DNA of 45,538 nt. Origin: Bacteroidota bacterium (GTDB lineage Bacteria; Bacteroidota; Bacteroidia; B-17B0; Aurantibacillaceae). The position numbers and the translations under genes are program-made. Under the pieces are notes generated by a model. It had not been told where the DNA came from. It did not search any database and was given only the letters and a program-made list of their open reading frames with translations. Shown piece by piece: positions 1 through 8,120 of this stretch (position 1 is the stretch's first letter; the number at the start of each line of letters is the position of its first letter). Location: NCBI GenBank assembly GCA_013697245.1, contig JACCXH010000046.1, positions 1-45,538 of the forward strand, written 5' to 3'.

Positions 1-770
1 TTGTATTGCCTCGTCTTTCCTTGTTATACAAACTGACTTCAAAACTTACTACTCGTTTGGGCGGTGGATTAGGATATAAAGCGCCGACAATTTTTTCAGA
101 GGAAGCTGAAACAGAGGGTTTTCAAAAGGTGCAACCTGTGAACATACAAAACAGTAAACCCGAAACTTCTATCGGTGGTAATTTGGATTTTAATTACCGA
201 ACTGCATTATCTGAAAACCTTACCTTCAGTATGAACGAGATGCTTTTTTATACTCAGCTTAACAGCCCATTTGTTTTGAATTACAACGCTACGAATAACA
301 CAAGTGAGTTTATTAATGCTGAAGGATACCTGAGTTCACAAGGTAGCGAAACTAATGTGAAACTAAAGTATAAGGATGTTGCTTTTTATGCAGGTTACAC
401 ATACATAGATGCCCAAAGGCATTATGGCGGATTAGATGTGGTAAATCCATTAACCGCCAAGCACAGGATAAATTTAATTTTGATGTATGAAGTTGAAAAG
501 AAAATACGAATTGCTTACGAAGCGTTTTATGTGTCTTCTCAAAAATTGAGTAATGGAGGCGCAACAAAGGATTATTGGGTAATGGGCGTGTCGGCAGAAA
601 AAAAATTTAAACATTTCAGCATTTTTATAAATGCCGAAAACTACTTGGATACACGGCAATCGAGATACCAACCGATGTATTCAGGCACAATGCAAAATCC
701 ACAATTTGTTGAAATATGGTCGCCAACGGATGGTTTTATTTTTAACGGTGGATTTAAAATAAGTTTATAA
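1..770 (+). CDS. TonB-dependent receptor, C-terminal part (5' end outside window)
   Basis: The reading frame is open from the window edge, so this is the 3' end of a longer gene; the TTG at position 6 is only the first possible start and is not believed to be real. The roughly 255 visible residues alternate polar and hydrophobic residues in amphipathic strands rich in Tyr and Phe, with typical phrases of the outer-membrane barrel of TonB-dependent receptors (GYKAPTIFSEEAE, TAKHRINLILMYE, NAENYLDTRQSRY) and a C-terminal strand ending in FKISL. Such receptors import siderophores, metal chelates, vitamins or glycans. The plug and TonB box are outside the window, so the substrate cannot be read. 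The MFS gene begins 2 nt after the stop, so the two are probably co-transcribed and may handle the same solute. Confidence 0.8.
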   Translation, partial: VLPRLSLLYKLTSKLTTRLGGGLGYKAPTIFSEEAETEGFQKVQPVNIQNSKPETSIGGNLDFNYRTALSENLTFSMNEMLFYTQLNSPFVLNYNATNNTSEFINAEGYLSSQGSETNVKLKYKDVAFYAGYTYIDAQRHYGGLDVVNPLTAKHRINLILMYEVEKKIRIAYEAFYVSSQKLSNGGATKDYWVMGVSAEKKFKHFSIFINAENYLDTRQSRYQPMYSGTMQNPQFVEIWSPTDGFIFNGGFKISL

Positions 771-772
771 AT

Positions 773-1945
773 ATGAAGGCAATTACAAGAACGGTTTGGA
801 TATTATCATTGGTAAGTCTGTTTACTGATACAGCAAGTGAAATGCTGTATCCAATAATGCCCATCTATTTAAAGAGTATTGGTTTTTCAATTATATTGAT
901 TGGAGTTTTAGAGGGCTTTGCTGAAGCAACGGCAGGTTTGAGCAAAGGTTATTTTGGCAAACTTTCCGACCATTCAGGAAAGCGAGTTCCATTTGTTCAG
1001 TTAGGATATGCCCTAAGTTCCCTTTCAAAACCATTAATGGCAATTTTTGTTGCACCACTTTGGGTTTTCTTTGCAAGAACGATTGATAGATTAGGTAAAG
1101 GAATACGCACAGGAGCAAGAGATGCAATTTTGTCGGATGAAGCAACTCCTGAAACCAAAGGAAAAGTTTTTGGCTTCCATCGTTCAATGGATACATTGGG
1201 TGCAGTTATTGGCCCAGCTTTAGCATTACTGTATTTACAATTTCATCCGGAAGATTATAAAACACTTTTTGTGATTGCTCTCGCACCGGGATTATTAGCG
1301 GTGTTGAGTTCCTTTTTATTAAAAGATAAAAATGTACCTGCGAAAGAAAGCGTTAAAAAAATATCTTTTTTCTCTTTCCTTTCTTATTGGAAGACAAGCC
1401 CAACAACCTACCGTAAATTAGTAATAGGATTACTTCTGTTTACATTGTTTAATAGTTCAGATATATTTCTATTACTTAAAGCTAAACAATCAGGATTAGA
1501 TGACGCATCGGTTATTGGCGTTTATATTTTTTACAATTTAGTATATGCCATTTTTGCTTTCCCTTTAGGAATTTTAGCGGATAAAATTGGGCTTAAACGA
1601 ATGTTTATTTTTGGTCTTGTGATATTTGCAGTTGTTTATTTCGGAATGGCTCACTGTGAAAATAAAACAATATTCTATGGTATATTTTTGCTTTATGGGA
1701 TTTATGCAGCAGCCACCGAAGGGATCTCTAAAGCATGGATTAGTAATATTTCGGATAAAAAAGACACAGCGACAGCCATTGGTGCTTTTTCAGCCTTGCA
1801 AAGTATTTGTACAATGTTTGCGAGCGCATTGGCAGGGGTTATTTGGTTTCAGTTTGGAGCAATGGTTACTTTTACTCTTAGTGCATTTATGACATTATTA
1901 GTTGTTTCGTATCTACTTTTGATTAAAATAAAAGATATAAAGTAG
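773..1945 (+). CDS. MFS family transporter
   Basis: A 390-residue polytopic inner-membrane protein with about 12 hydrophobic segments, the standard size of the major facilitator superfamily. The loop between helices 2 and 3 carries an MFS motif A variant (GKLSDHSGKR), and the second half repeats it (GILADKIGLKRMF). The N-terminus reads SLFTDTASEMLYPIMPIYL, a pattern seen in a prokaryotic MFS clade of poorly known substrate. The ATG is 2 nt after the TonB receptor stop, which suggests translational coupling and a two-step route: receptor across the outer membrane, MFS across the inner membrane, or export in the reverse direction. The gene ends in TAG and converges on the alpha-CTD-like gene. 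Confidence 0.85.
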   Translation: MKAITRTVWILSLVSLFTDTASEMLYPIMPIYLKSIGFSIILIGVLEGFAEATAGLSKGYFGKLSDHSGKRVPFVQLGYALSSLSKPLMAIFVAPLWVFFARTIDRLGKGIRTGARDAILSDEATPETKGKVFGFHRSMDTLGAVIGPALALLYLQFHPEDYKTLFVIALAPGLLAVLSSFLLKDKNVPAKESVKKISFFSFLSYWKTSPTTYRKLVIGLLLFTLFNSSDIFLLLKAKQSGLDDASVIGVYIFYNLVYAIFAFPLGILADKIGLKRMFIFGLVIFAVVYFGMAHCENKTIFYGIFLLYGIYAAATEGISKAWISNISDKKDTATAIGAFSALQSICTMFASALAGVIWFQFGAMVTFTLSAFMTLLVVSYLLLIKIKDIK

Positions 1946-2004
1946 TCAACGAACATCTTATTTTTTACCTAAATTTAGATAAATCAATACGTTTTTAAAT
2001 GTTA

Positions 2005-2571
2005 TTAAAATTGCATATCCCATATTAAACCGATATTCTTCAAATAAACTTCTACTTCATCTGCGCTTTTTTCACCGCAATTTCTGAATTTGACAAATGC
2101 ACTTCTTCTCATAGTAACTAATTCGCCAATCGTTCTAATATCTTCGTGTTCACACACTGAAAGAACCCTTTTGGTAAATCCTGCATCATAAACAGAAACA
2201 TCAAATTTTGGCTTTAATTCAGCAGGAATACTCGCACGAGCATTTAATACCTTTTCTAAATCGTCAATTTTCTGTAATGCTTTTTTATGTTCAGCCAGTA
2301 ATAAAGTTACTGCTTCAAATTTAGGTTCTACTTGTGATAAATCTTTTTTTAGCTGTTTTACAGCATCTTCAAAAACTTTGGTAAATCTTTTCGTAGTTAG
2401 TTGTAAATTAACGGATGCCTCGTTTATCGTACTACCTTTTATTAAAATCTCAACCAATGCCTTATTGTAAACTTCAAATTGTTTTCCAAAGCGGACATTT
2501 AATAAAGCAGATAGCAAATCAAAAGTGCCTGTTTCTTTTAGGATTTGAGAATTATTCTTTTTTGTCGTCAT
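2005..2571 (-). CDS. Small protein with RNA polymerase alpha-CTD-like helix-hairpin-helix domain
   Basis: A 188-residue protein. The C-terminal part (about residues 122-188, from KFDVSVYDAGF to IGLIWDMQF) matches the pattern of the RNA polymerase alpha subunit C-terminal domain: an opening helix, an IRTIGELV segment, and a helix-hairpin-helix with FRNCGEKSADEVEVYL, comparable to the RNLGRKSLEEV loop of true alpha. The N-terminal half (residues 15-75) is helical and could hold a helix-turn-helix; residues 75-110 look like coiled coil. It is not the housekeeping rpoA: there is no alpha-NTD and no ribosomal-protein context. Free-standing alpha-CTD-like proteins may bind DNA or RNA polymerase; the role here is unknown. 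Its position next to a possible attachment site fits mobile-element cargo. Confidence 0.6.
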   Translation of the reverse strand: MTTKKNNSQILKETGTFDLLSALLNVRFGKQFEVYNKALVEILIKGSTINEASVNLQLTTKRFTKVFEDAVKQLKKDLSQVEPKFEAVTLLLAEHKKALQKIDDLEKVLNARASIPAELKPKFDVSVYDAGFTKRVLSVCEHEDIRTIGELVTMRRSAFVKFRNCGEKSADEVEVYLKNIGLIWDMQF

Positions 2572-2596
2572 CGGAAATAAAAGTAAATAAAATCTA

Positions 2597-2730
2597 GTGT
2601 AAAATTGAATTATTTTCCACCAATTTTTGGGTTACTTTACGTTAAAATTCATAATATTTAAAAGGATAATGGCCGATTTTACGTAAAATTTTATAGCTCT
2701 AACAAGGCTGTTTTTATAGTGTAAAAATCA
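2597..2730. repeat. Four degenerate copies of a GTnTAAAAWT-like motif
   Basis: The AT-rich stretch between the alpha-CTD-like gene and the T-loop-like sequence holds four related short motifs: GTGTAAAATT (2597-2606), ACGTTAAAATTC (2639-2650), TTTTACGTAAAATTTTAT (2677-2694, itself nearly palindromic) and GTGTAAAAAT (2719-2728). They could be arm-type sites of a recombinase, operators for the neighbouring gene, or simply AT-rich coincidence. Confidence 0.3.
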
Positions 2731-2740
2731 TCCATAAATT

Positions 2741-2770
2741 GGTTCGACCCATTTCTCGCTAGTTCCACTG
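2741..2770 (+). other. tRNA T-loop-like remnant, possible attachment site
   Basis: GGTTCGACCC at 2741-2750 fits the T-loop consensus of a tRNA 3' end and is followed after a short gap by a terminator, as after a tRNA gene. No complete tRNA folds here: the expected T-stem does not pair and no D or anticodon arm lies upstream. This is what remains when an element integrates into a tRNA and leaves a duplicated 3' end, but no second copy exists in the window to prove it. Confidence 0.25.
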
Positions 2771-2778
2771 ATAAATGC

Positions 2779-2816
2779 AAAAGTCCCTCCTCGGTTTAAC
2801 CGAGGAGGGACTTTTT
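2779..2816. terminator. Strong, probably bidirectional intrinsic terminator
   Basis: A near-perfect inverted repeat with arms AAGTCCCTCCTCGG and CCGAGGAGGGACTT around TTTAA, with A-runs on the left and T-runs on the right. It could end the minus-strand hydrolase gene, whose stop is at 2973, and any plus-strand transcript ending at the T-loop-like sequence. Confidence 0.85.
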
Positions 2817-2913
2817 GTTTTTATATAAATGAGCAAAAACTTGCTTTCAGCGAAATGAATTGAAAAACAAAAAGCATTTTGAATAGCAAAATGACCATTG
2901 CATTTTGACTCAC

Positions 2914-2950
2914 GGAAAGGAGCGATCAACGAGCAGCGATAATCCTTTCC
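2914..2950. repeat. Inverted repeat GGAAAGGA / TCCTTTCC
   Basis: Eight-base arms at 2914-2921 and 2943-2950 flank a 21-nt loop just after the stop of the minus-strand hydrolase gene. A second inverted repeat (CATTTTG / CAAAATG) lies near 2874-2893. No T-run follows; they may help stabilise the mRNA end. The rest of 2572-2972 shows no gene. Confidence 0.4.
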
Positions 2951-2972
2951 TTCTGCCCCAATTGATCATTAA

Positions 2973-4217
2973 CTAGTCCTTTACAATCTTTTTAATGATC
3001 GTTTGCTCATTATTATGGATATGGACAAAATACATTCCTTTTTCCAGAGTTTTTAAATCTATGTAATTTTCATGTTCGCTAGTTTCAAATATTTTCTCTA
3101 TAACTGTTCTTCCCGATTCATCTAAAAGTGTAATAAAAAACGGGTTTTTAAAAAGACTCTGATCAAATACAAATTTTAATTTATCGTTTGTCGGATTTGG
3201 AAATAACTCAATATTTAAATAAACATTCTCTTTTTGTATGTTGGTACTAACACATGCAATTGTACCCTGAATTTTTCTTCCAACCCTAATCGTTGAATTA
3301 GCGTTAATGCTATCCATAAATCGTTGACCTTCGGCGCAGTTACTTTTTAGCTGATTATTTAAAAATGGAACAAGGTAATTCATATAACGTGCAAATGCCG
3401 TTGAATTGCTTAAAGTATTTCCACAGCCTGAAGAGTTTTGACCGAAAGTACAATTAAAACTTGTTCCGTTTCCAAAATCGCAGTGTGTTATATTTTTTAT
3501 GATAACATGGAATTTTTTTGAGGCCGCCAAAGATCCAAAATGACTATTTTGCACAGACGAATCTGCAACGCAATCTTTTTCGCCTGAAAACATTAGCGTT
3601 GGAATTGTAACCAAACTCGCTCCGGCAATAGAAGATACTCCTGCCGTATTTGATGTAGCTGCTGCCATATTAAACAAACACGTAATGGTAGTGTTGTTTT
3701 GTGCACCAATAAAGGAACAGCCTCCACCCATTGAATGACCGCCAACTGCAGATTTTTGCAACACTTTTGAATTAAAATATGTTACAATTGTTGGAGAAGC
3801 AGCAGTATTTAAATTTAAAACTGCGCTTGCTAAAAAAGATAAGTCTTTTCCGAAGTCGAGATGGTTCGGAGAAAAACTTCCTTCAGTTCTAGGCAGGGCT
3901 ACAATATATCCTTTACTCGCAAGATCATTGAAGATGTTATCATAATTATCATAAGTCATAACAAATCCGTGTCCGAAAATTACTACCGGAAATTGGCCAC
4001 TTGCCAAAGCCACATTGGTTCCTGCAACGGCTGCAGGGTAATAAACCTCTGTTCCAACATCTCTTCCTGTTCCGGGCATTTGTATTCCACCGGAAATAAG
4101 ATAACCGCCGGTTCTTGAAGCATCTTTAAAATTAATGCTCATACGACCAATTGGAAATGTTTGCGAAAATGAATTGCATACTAATGCAACAAAAAGAATA
4201 ATTAGATTTTTTTTCAT
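2973..4217 (-). CDS. Secreted alpha/beta hydrolase (cutinase/PAF-acetylhydrolase-like) with T9SS sorting domain
   Basis: A 414-residue exported esterase-like enzyme. Residues 1-19 form a Sec signal peptide. The catalytic part (about 30-320) has an oxyanion segment VVIFGHGF, the nucleophile elbow GHSMGGG with Ser162, a probable acid Asp215 in SGEKDCVAD, and His245 in NITHCDF; Cys256 and Cys265 may pair. Order and spacing resemble polyesterases and cutinase-like enzymes of the dienelactone hydrolase group. The last 80 residues are a type A T9SS sorting domain (ELFPNPTNDKLKF, then GMYFVHI and a basic end), so the enzyme is predicted to cross the outer membrane and stay surface-bound or be released. 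The Trp that follows the catalytic region in well-known PET hydrolases is not evident. Substrate unknown. The gene stands alone. Confidence 0.85.
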   Translation of the reverse strand: MKKNLIILFVALVCNSFSQTFPIGRMSINFKDASRTGGYLISGGIQMPGTGRDVGTEVYYPAAVAGTNVALASGQFPVVIFGHGFVMTYDNYDNIFNDLASKGYIVALPRTEGSFSPNHLDFGKDLSFLASAVLNLNTAASPTIVTYFNSKVLQKSAVGGHSMGGGCSFIGAQNNTTITCLFNMAAATSNTAGVSSIAGASLVTIPTLMFSGEKDCVADSSVQNSHFGSLAASKKFHVIIKNITHCDFGNGTSFNCTFGQNSSGCGNTLSNSTAFARYMNYLVPFLNNQLKSNCAEGQRFMDSINANSTIRVGRKIQGTIACVSTNIQKENVYLNIELFPNPTNDKLKFVFDQSLFKNPFFITLLDESGRTVIEKIFETSEHENYIDLKTLEKGMYFVHIHNNEQTIIKKIVKD

Positions 4218-4357
4218 AATCTAATATAATCGGAAATTTTCAAATTTGAATTTATATTTGATGAACGGCAATTTTCCACTTATATAAATTTAAGCAGTGC
4301 TCAATTTACGCAGTTTCAGGCAAGGTAAAAGGCTTGCGGTTGGCGAAAACGACTATA

Positions 4358-4387
4358 AATAAAGCCATAAACTAACACGGCTTTATT
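4358..4387 (-). terminator. Intrinsic terminator after the NmrA-like gene
   Basis: Nine-base arms AATAAAGCC (4358-4366) and GGCTTTATT (4379-4387) with a 12-nt loop, directly after the stop codon at 4391. This probably ends the whole minus-strand carotenoid transcript if the NmrA-like gene belongs to it. Confidence 0.6.
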
Positions 4388-4390
4388 AGA

Positions 4391-5287
4391 TCATTTCACA
4401 TTTTCAGAAACAAGATATTCTTTTATCTTAGTCCATTTCATCAAATAACGGTCATTATCATGGTTTGTTATAACTGCTCTTCCTTCCATCATATCCCGCA
4501 TGTATTGCATGCCTTGCCAGGCGGGATATAATTCTGTTTTACTTCTGTCAAAAAATTTTGCAACGCCGATTATTGAATTTAGTAAACCAATTCCTCCGGG
4601 CCTAAAAAGTTTATATTTTGTTCCGGAGAGCTCTGACATTAAATTTTTTATATCATTTGCGCTCATAGTATCTCCCGCAATTTTTAAATATCTCGGCGAT
4701 GAATTATCTAAAGCAACATTTGCAGTATATTCGGCAACATTGTAAGTACTTGTGAAATCCATTTTTATATCTGGATTTCCCCAGCATAATATTTTCTTCT
4801 TTTTAAATAATATCAAAGGCATATCTGTAGTTAGTAAATCCATAAATGGACCATTAAATATGGTAGTAGCTTTGATAGGCTTTGTATCTAAATAAGTATG
4901 AAATTCGCGCCTAAGATCAAGATTTCTATTTTTTCCGGGCACCAAATTGGTGAAATCCGACGAGTAATCACTTGGTATAAAACGGGAAACACCCGCTTTC
5001 ACTACCGCATCTAAAAGCAATTTTTGAGAATCCACTATTGTTTCCCTCAATCCCGAAAATGCTGAAATAACGCAATTAACGTCTCGGCAAGCTTTAGCAA
5101 TCTCATCGCTATTTGTCATGTCAATTTGTAAAACCTTTATTCCTTTCTTCGTAAGATTTTCAATTTTTGTATGATTGGTTTCTTTTCTCACAATGGCAAT
5201 TACATTTGCTTTTTTTGAAATAAGCATATCCGCAATTTTACCACCTAAATTTCCTGTTGCTCCCGCAAGTAATATATTATCTTTCAT
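4391..5287 (-). CDS. NmrA-like NAD(P)-binding protein (atypical SDR)
   Basis: A 298-residue protein starting with the dinucleotide-binding motif GATGNLGGKIA (residues 9-19) and a basic stretch after strand 2 (IVRKET), which suggests NADP(H). The phrases RFIPSDYSSDF and TTIFNGPFMDLL match the NmrA/isoflavone-reductase-like branch of extended SDRs, which includes redox sensors and reductases. The gene starts 44 nt after the glycosyltransferase stop on the same strand and is followed by a terminator, so it may be the last gene of the carotenoid operon. No carotenoid function is known for this family; the link is by position only. Confidence 0.75.
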   Translation of the reverse strand: MKDNILLAGATGNLGGKIADMLISKKANVIAIVRKETNHTKIENLTKKGIKVLQIDMTNSDEIAKACRDVNCVISAFSGLRETIVDSQKLLLDAVVKAGVSRFIPSDYSSDFTNLVPGKNRNLDLRREFHTYLDTKPIKATTIFNGPFMDLLTTDMPLILFKKKKILCWGNPDIKMDFTSTYNVAEYTANVALDNSSPRYLKIAGDTMSANDIKNLMSELSGTKYKLFRPGGIGLLNSIIGVAKFFDRSKTELYPAWQGMQYMRDMMEGRAVITNHDNDRYLMKWTKIKEYLVSENVK

Positions 5288-5331
5288 GCTTTAATTCAAT
5301 TTTTTCATTATTTCAATTTGTATAAAGTGTT

Positions 5332-6426
5332 TTATATTGTTTTAAATATTTCTTCTAGTTTCTCGCTAATTATCTTCTCGGGATTATCATTTAAGCAGAT
5401 ACCATATCCAAGTTGACTTAACCTTTCTGCATTCCATTCCTGTTCAAAGTGGTTGGTTAAAAAAAGCATTTGTTTTTTATGCCTTAAGCCTTCGTATATA
5501 GTACCGTTGCCACCGTGGCATATTAAAAGCGAACAATGAGGGAGTATTTTATCAAGATTAACAAAATCTCTGTGAAAAAAATGTGAACCTTTTAACTCTC
5601 TTTTAAGGTCTCCGGCAACTATAAAGTTTACCTTTTTGTATTTCTCGTCAGATAAAAAATTTAAAGAAGTCCAGTTGCCACTGCTCCCAAGACAAATACA
5701 GATGTTTATTTTATTCGGAGGCAAGGAGCTCATCAAATCTAACTCTTCGCTAGTTTGTTGATATAATAATGGCCCAATAACCTTATAGTTGAAAGGAGGT
5801 TTTTTAAGAGAGAATAATTCTTCAGAATCACAAACAAGATTTTCATCACCTTCTAGTTCGTCAAGGTAAAACAGCTTTTTACTTAAACCGTATTTTTTTC
5901 TAAGCTGTTTAAATGGTTTGTGCACTTGCGTGAAAGCTGCTTTTTCGGCAAATCTTGTAATTATTTTTGCGAGTGAAGAAGGGAGTTTTTTTAAGTATTC
6001 GTAACTATAATGTGTTCTTGATACACCACGTACACCATCATAATATTTTGACATATATGCATTCATTAATGAAATGCAATTTACATTTGTTTTTTCTGCT
6101 GCCATTTTTAATGTTGGAGATGTGTCTGAAATAACAAAATCCGGGTTCAGCGCATTAATCGCTTTTACCTGTGACAAGTAAACTCTTTCAAGATCCTTAT
6201 AATTTAACCACGAAAAATTAAACTCCGCCGCCTGTCTCATCACTTCTAATGCATCAAATTTTTCCACAACGAAAGAAGAATAGCCCGCTTTTTTTACGAA
6301 TACATCATATTTTTCAGAGTATGCGAAATGAATTTCATGATCACTATAAATTTCTGCAAGTTTAATACAACGCAAATAGTGCGACATCAGGTCGAAGGGA
6401 AATATGAGGATCCTCTTTTTAGGCAT
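5332..6426 (-). CDS. GT-B glycosyltransferase, probable carotenoid (zeaxanthin) glycosyltransferase
   Basis: A 364-residue UDP-glycosyltransferase-like protein (GT1 fold). The chosen start (MPKKRILIFPFD) overlaps the crtYcd stop by 8 nt; a longer frame to 6498 would run deep into crtYcd. The N-terminal half is a Rossmann-like acceptor domain with ALNPDFVISDTSPT. The C-terminal half carries a UDP-sugar-binding signature: CHGGNGTIYEGL, then NHFEQEWNAERLSQLGYG. Its place after the genes making hydroxylated beta-carotene points to glycosylation of zeaxanthin hydroxyls, like CrtX. Acceptor specificity is inferred from context; the sugar cannot be predicted. Confidence 0.75.
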   Translation of the reverse strand: MPKKRILIFPFDLMSHYLRCIKLAEIYSDHEIHFAYSEKYDVFVKKAGYSSFVVEKFDALEVMRQAAEFNFSWLNYKDLERVYLSQVKAINALNPDFVISDTSPTLKMAAEKTNVNCISLMNAYMSKYYDGVRGVSRTHYSYEYLKKLPSSLAKIITRFAEKAAFTQVHKPFKQLRKKYGLSKKLFYLDELEGDENLVCDSEELFSLKKPPFNYKVIGPLLYQQTSEELDLMSSLPPNKINICICLGSSGNWTSLNFLSDEKYKKVNFIVAGDLKRELKGSHFFHRDFVNLDKILPHCSLLICHGGNGTIYEGLRHKKQMLFLTNHFEQEWNAERLSQLGYGICLNDNPEKIISEKLEEIFKTI

Positions 6427-7108
6427 TTTTTGTTCTGAACCTTTCAAAAAAAGCTGTGTTAAGCAAAAGCAGTAACATTCCGTAAAAAATATCTTCAATA
6501 GGAATTGTCAAAATGCGAATACCTATATTTTCATCATCGTTATACCAAACTATAGGTTGATCAATCCCTGTTCCTGTTAAAGTTCCATTTACAATAAAAA
6601 AAGGCAATAATATAACCAGATACATTAGGTAAAATGTATTGAGCCAATGTTGTTTTTTAAAAAAGGAAAAGGTAAAAATCAAAGATGCTAATGCTATAAA
6701 AGTTACGCCAGTATAAAGTCGAGTAATATTTAAAACGCCCAAAATAGCTAAAAATATAATAAGCGTAACCGAAATAGGCTTTTGAAGTTTTTTTAATGAC
6801 GAAGGAAAGAATTGTGTAAAGCAGTAATAGGTAAAAATACTTGAATAGGGGATGCATGTAAAAAACAATATCTCTTCTAAAGGCAAACCTAATAATCGGT
6901 AACCAATGATGTATCTATCATTAAATCCCCAAACACCTAATTTAGTATATACAGCATCCCATATAAGAAAAATAAGTGTGGTTAAAAGATTAGCCGGCCA
7001 GAAGGCATGCCATTGTTTATGAAAATTTATTTTTGGATGAAAGCTAAATAAAAAGGGAACTATTATTGCCCCAATATCTATAACTAGATAAATATATTTA
7101 TCTGGCAT
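6419..7108 (-). CDS. crtYcd: Lycopene beta-cyclase, fused CrtYc-CrtYd type
   Basis: A 229-residue integral membrane protein with about seven hydrophobic helices. It consists of two tandem lycopene-cyclase domains, each with the hallmark acidic motif: PLEEILFF at 76-83 and PIEDIFYG at 203-210. In actinobacteria these are separate CrtYc and CrtYd subunits; fused forms occur in Bacteroidota, archaea and fungi. The enzyme closes both ends of lycopene to beta-carotene in the membrane without an FAD-binding fold. The gene overlaps crtZ upstream by 11 nt and the glycosyltransferase downstream by 8 nt, indicating tight translational coupling. Confidence 0.9.
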   Translation of the reverse strand: MPDKYIYLVIDIGAIIVPFLFSFHPKINFHKQWHAFWPANLLTTLIFLIWDAVYTKLGVWGFNDRYIIGYRLLGLPLEEILFFTCIPYSSIFTYYCFTQFFPSSLKKLQKPISVTLIIFLAILGVLNITRLYTGVTFIALASLIFTFSFFKKQHWLNTFYLMYLVILLPFFIVNGTLTGTGIDQPIVWYNDDENIGIRILTIPIEDIFYGMLLLLLNTAFFERFRTKNA

Positions 7109-7565
7109 TTTTCCTCGCTTCCTTAAAATACTTTAGTGACGGCAATAACATGCCAAAGCACTCTCCATCTTCTTTTCCGAGGTGCTTGTGATGTGTTTTG
7201 TGCGCCCGTCTTACAGCTCTAAAATATAAAGAATTTGCGTTCCGTAAAATTTTAATACGCTGGTGAATAAAAAGATCATGTATAAAAAAATAGGCGATTC
7301 CATACATGGTTATACCAACGGCAATCCAGAAAGGAAGCGAAAAATCATCAAATCCTATGTAAAAACAAACTATAGCGGGAGTTGCAAAAATTAAAAAGAA
7401 AGAATCATTGTGCTCAATGGCCTTGTTAGTATTTGGCTCATGATGATCTTTATGAAGACGCCACAACCAGCCGTGCATAATATACTTATGCGCGAGCCAT
7501 GCTACTGCTTCCATAAAAATAAAAGCTAAAATAACAAGCAATGTATTTAAGATCCAATTAGGCAT
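7098..7565 (-). CDS. crtZ: Beta-carotene hydroxylase
   Basis: A 155-residue non-heme di-iron membrane hydroxylase of the fatty-acid hydroxylase superfamily. All four histidine clusters are present: HKYIMH (26-31), HKDHH (38-42), HDLFIH (96-101) and HKTHH (122-126), set between hydrophobic helices. It adds 3- and 3'-hydroxyl groups to beta-carotene rings to give zeaxanthin. Length is typical for bacterial CrtZ. It precedes crtYcd with an 11-nt overlap and follows the conserved secreted protein after 38 nt. Confidence 0.95.
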   Translation of the reverse strand: MPNWILNTLLVILAFIFMEAVAWLAHKYIMHGWLWRLHKDHHEPNTNKAIEHNDSFFLIFATPAIVCFYIGFDDFSLPFWIAVGITMYGIAYFFIHDLFIHQRIKILRNANSLYFRAVRRAHKTHHKHLGKEDGECFGMLLPSLKYFKEARKNAR

Positions 7566-7603
7566 TTAATTGTAAATGTAAAAATTAAATTGTCCATATT
7601 ATT

Positions 7604-8104
7604 CTATTGCAAAATTTTCTTCTCGGAGGCAGTACAATATTTAGAACTTAATAAATAGTCCTTTATCCTTTTTTTTAGATCAAGATCTAAAATAGTTGAA
7701 TAATTAATCAATATAACACTTTTATCGGATGAAATATTACCACTATAAGCTAAAAAACTCGGCGCATTTGTTTGCACACAATATCGCAGAAACCTAAGTT
7801 CAACATTTTTCTCATCGGATTTGATCGCACCGTCTAAAAGCCCTTTTCCTTTAAAAAAATAGGATAATTTATTGTACGGATTAAACGCATGATTTGCCTT
7901 TATCATCCACGACATGCCGGAATAGCCCGTAAGGGTTATTTTATCGATACCTGTGGCGACAGCAGTTGCTTGCGCAAATTTTTCTGAAGCTTCTTTGCTA
8001 ATTGAGGCTTGATAGTATAAATTTCTTAATTTAACAATATCCATATCTGAGGCCCATTGTAAAAATGGTGTAACAAATAGAATTAATAAAAGAAGCTTTT
8101 TCAT
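7604..8104 (-). CDS. Conserved secreted protein of the carotenoid operon, function unknown
   Basis: A 166-residue protein with a signal peptide at residues 1-18 (MKKLLLLILFVTPFLQWA). The mature part is helical and contains an AFNPYNKLSYF segment, then KNVELRFLRYCVQTNAPSFL, a pattern I recall from similar uncharacterised proteins beside crtB in other Bacteroidota. It resembles one or two TPR-like helices but has no catalytic motif that I recognise. It lies between crtB (16 nt) and crtZ (38 nt), so it is co-expressed with pigment enzymes. A periplasmic role linked to pigment placement is a guess. Confidence 0.75.
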   Translation of the reverse strand: MKKLLLLILFVTPFLQWASDMDIVKLRNLYYQASISKEASEKFAQATAVATGIDKITLTGYSGMSWMIKANHAFNPYNKLSYFFKGKGLLDGAIKSDEKNVELRFLRYCVQTNAPSFLAYSGNISSDKSVILINYSTILDLDLKKRIKDYLLSSKYCTASEKKILQ

Positions 8105-8120
8105 TTTGTAATTATTTTAT

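Noticed and set aside
2741-2770. A complete tRNA gene
   Set aside because: Only the T-loop-like bases fit; the T-stem does not pair and no other arm is present, so it is listed only as a possible remnant.
6427-6498. Longer N-terminus for the glycosyltransferase
   Set aside because: It would overlap the crtYcd gene by 80 nt, and the GT-B fold begins properly at MPKKRILIFPFD.
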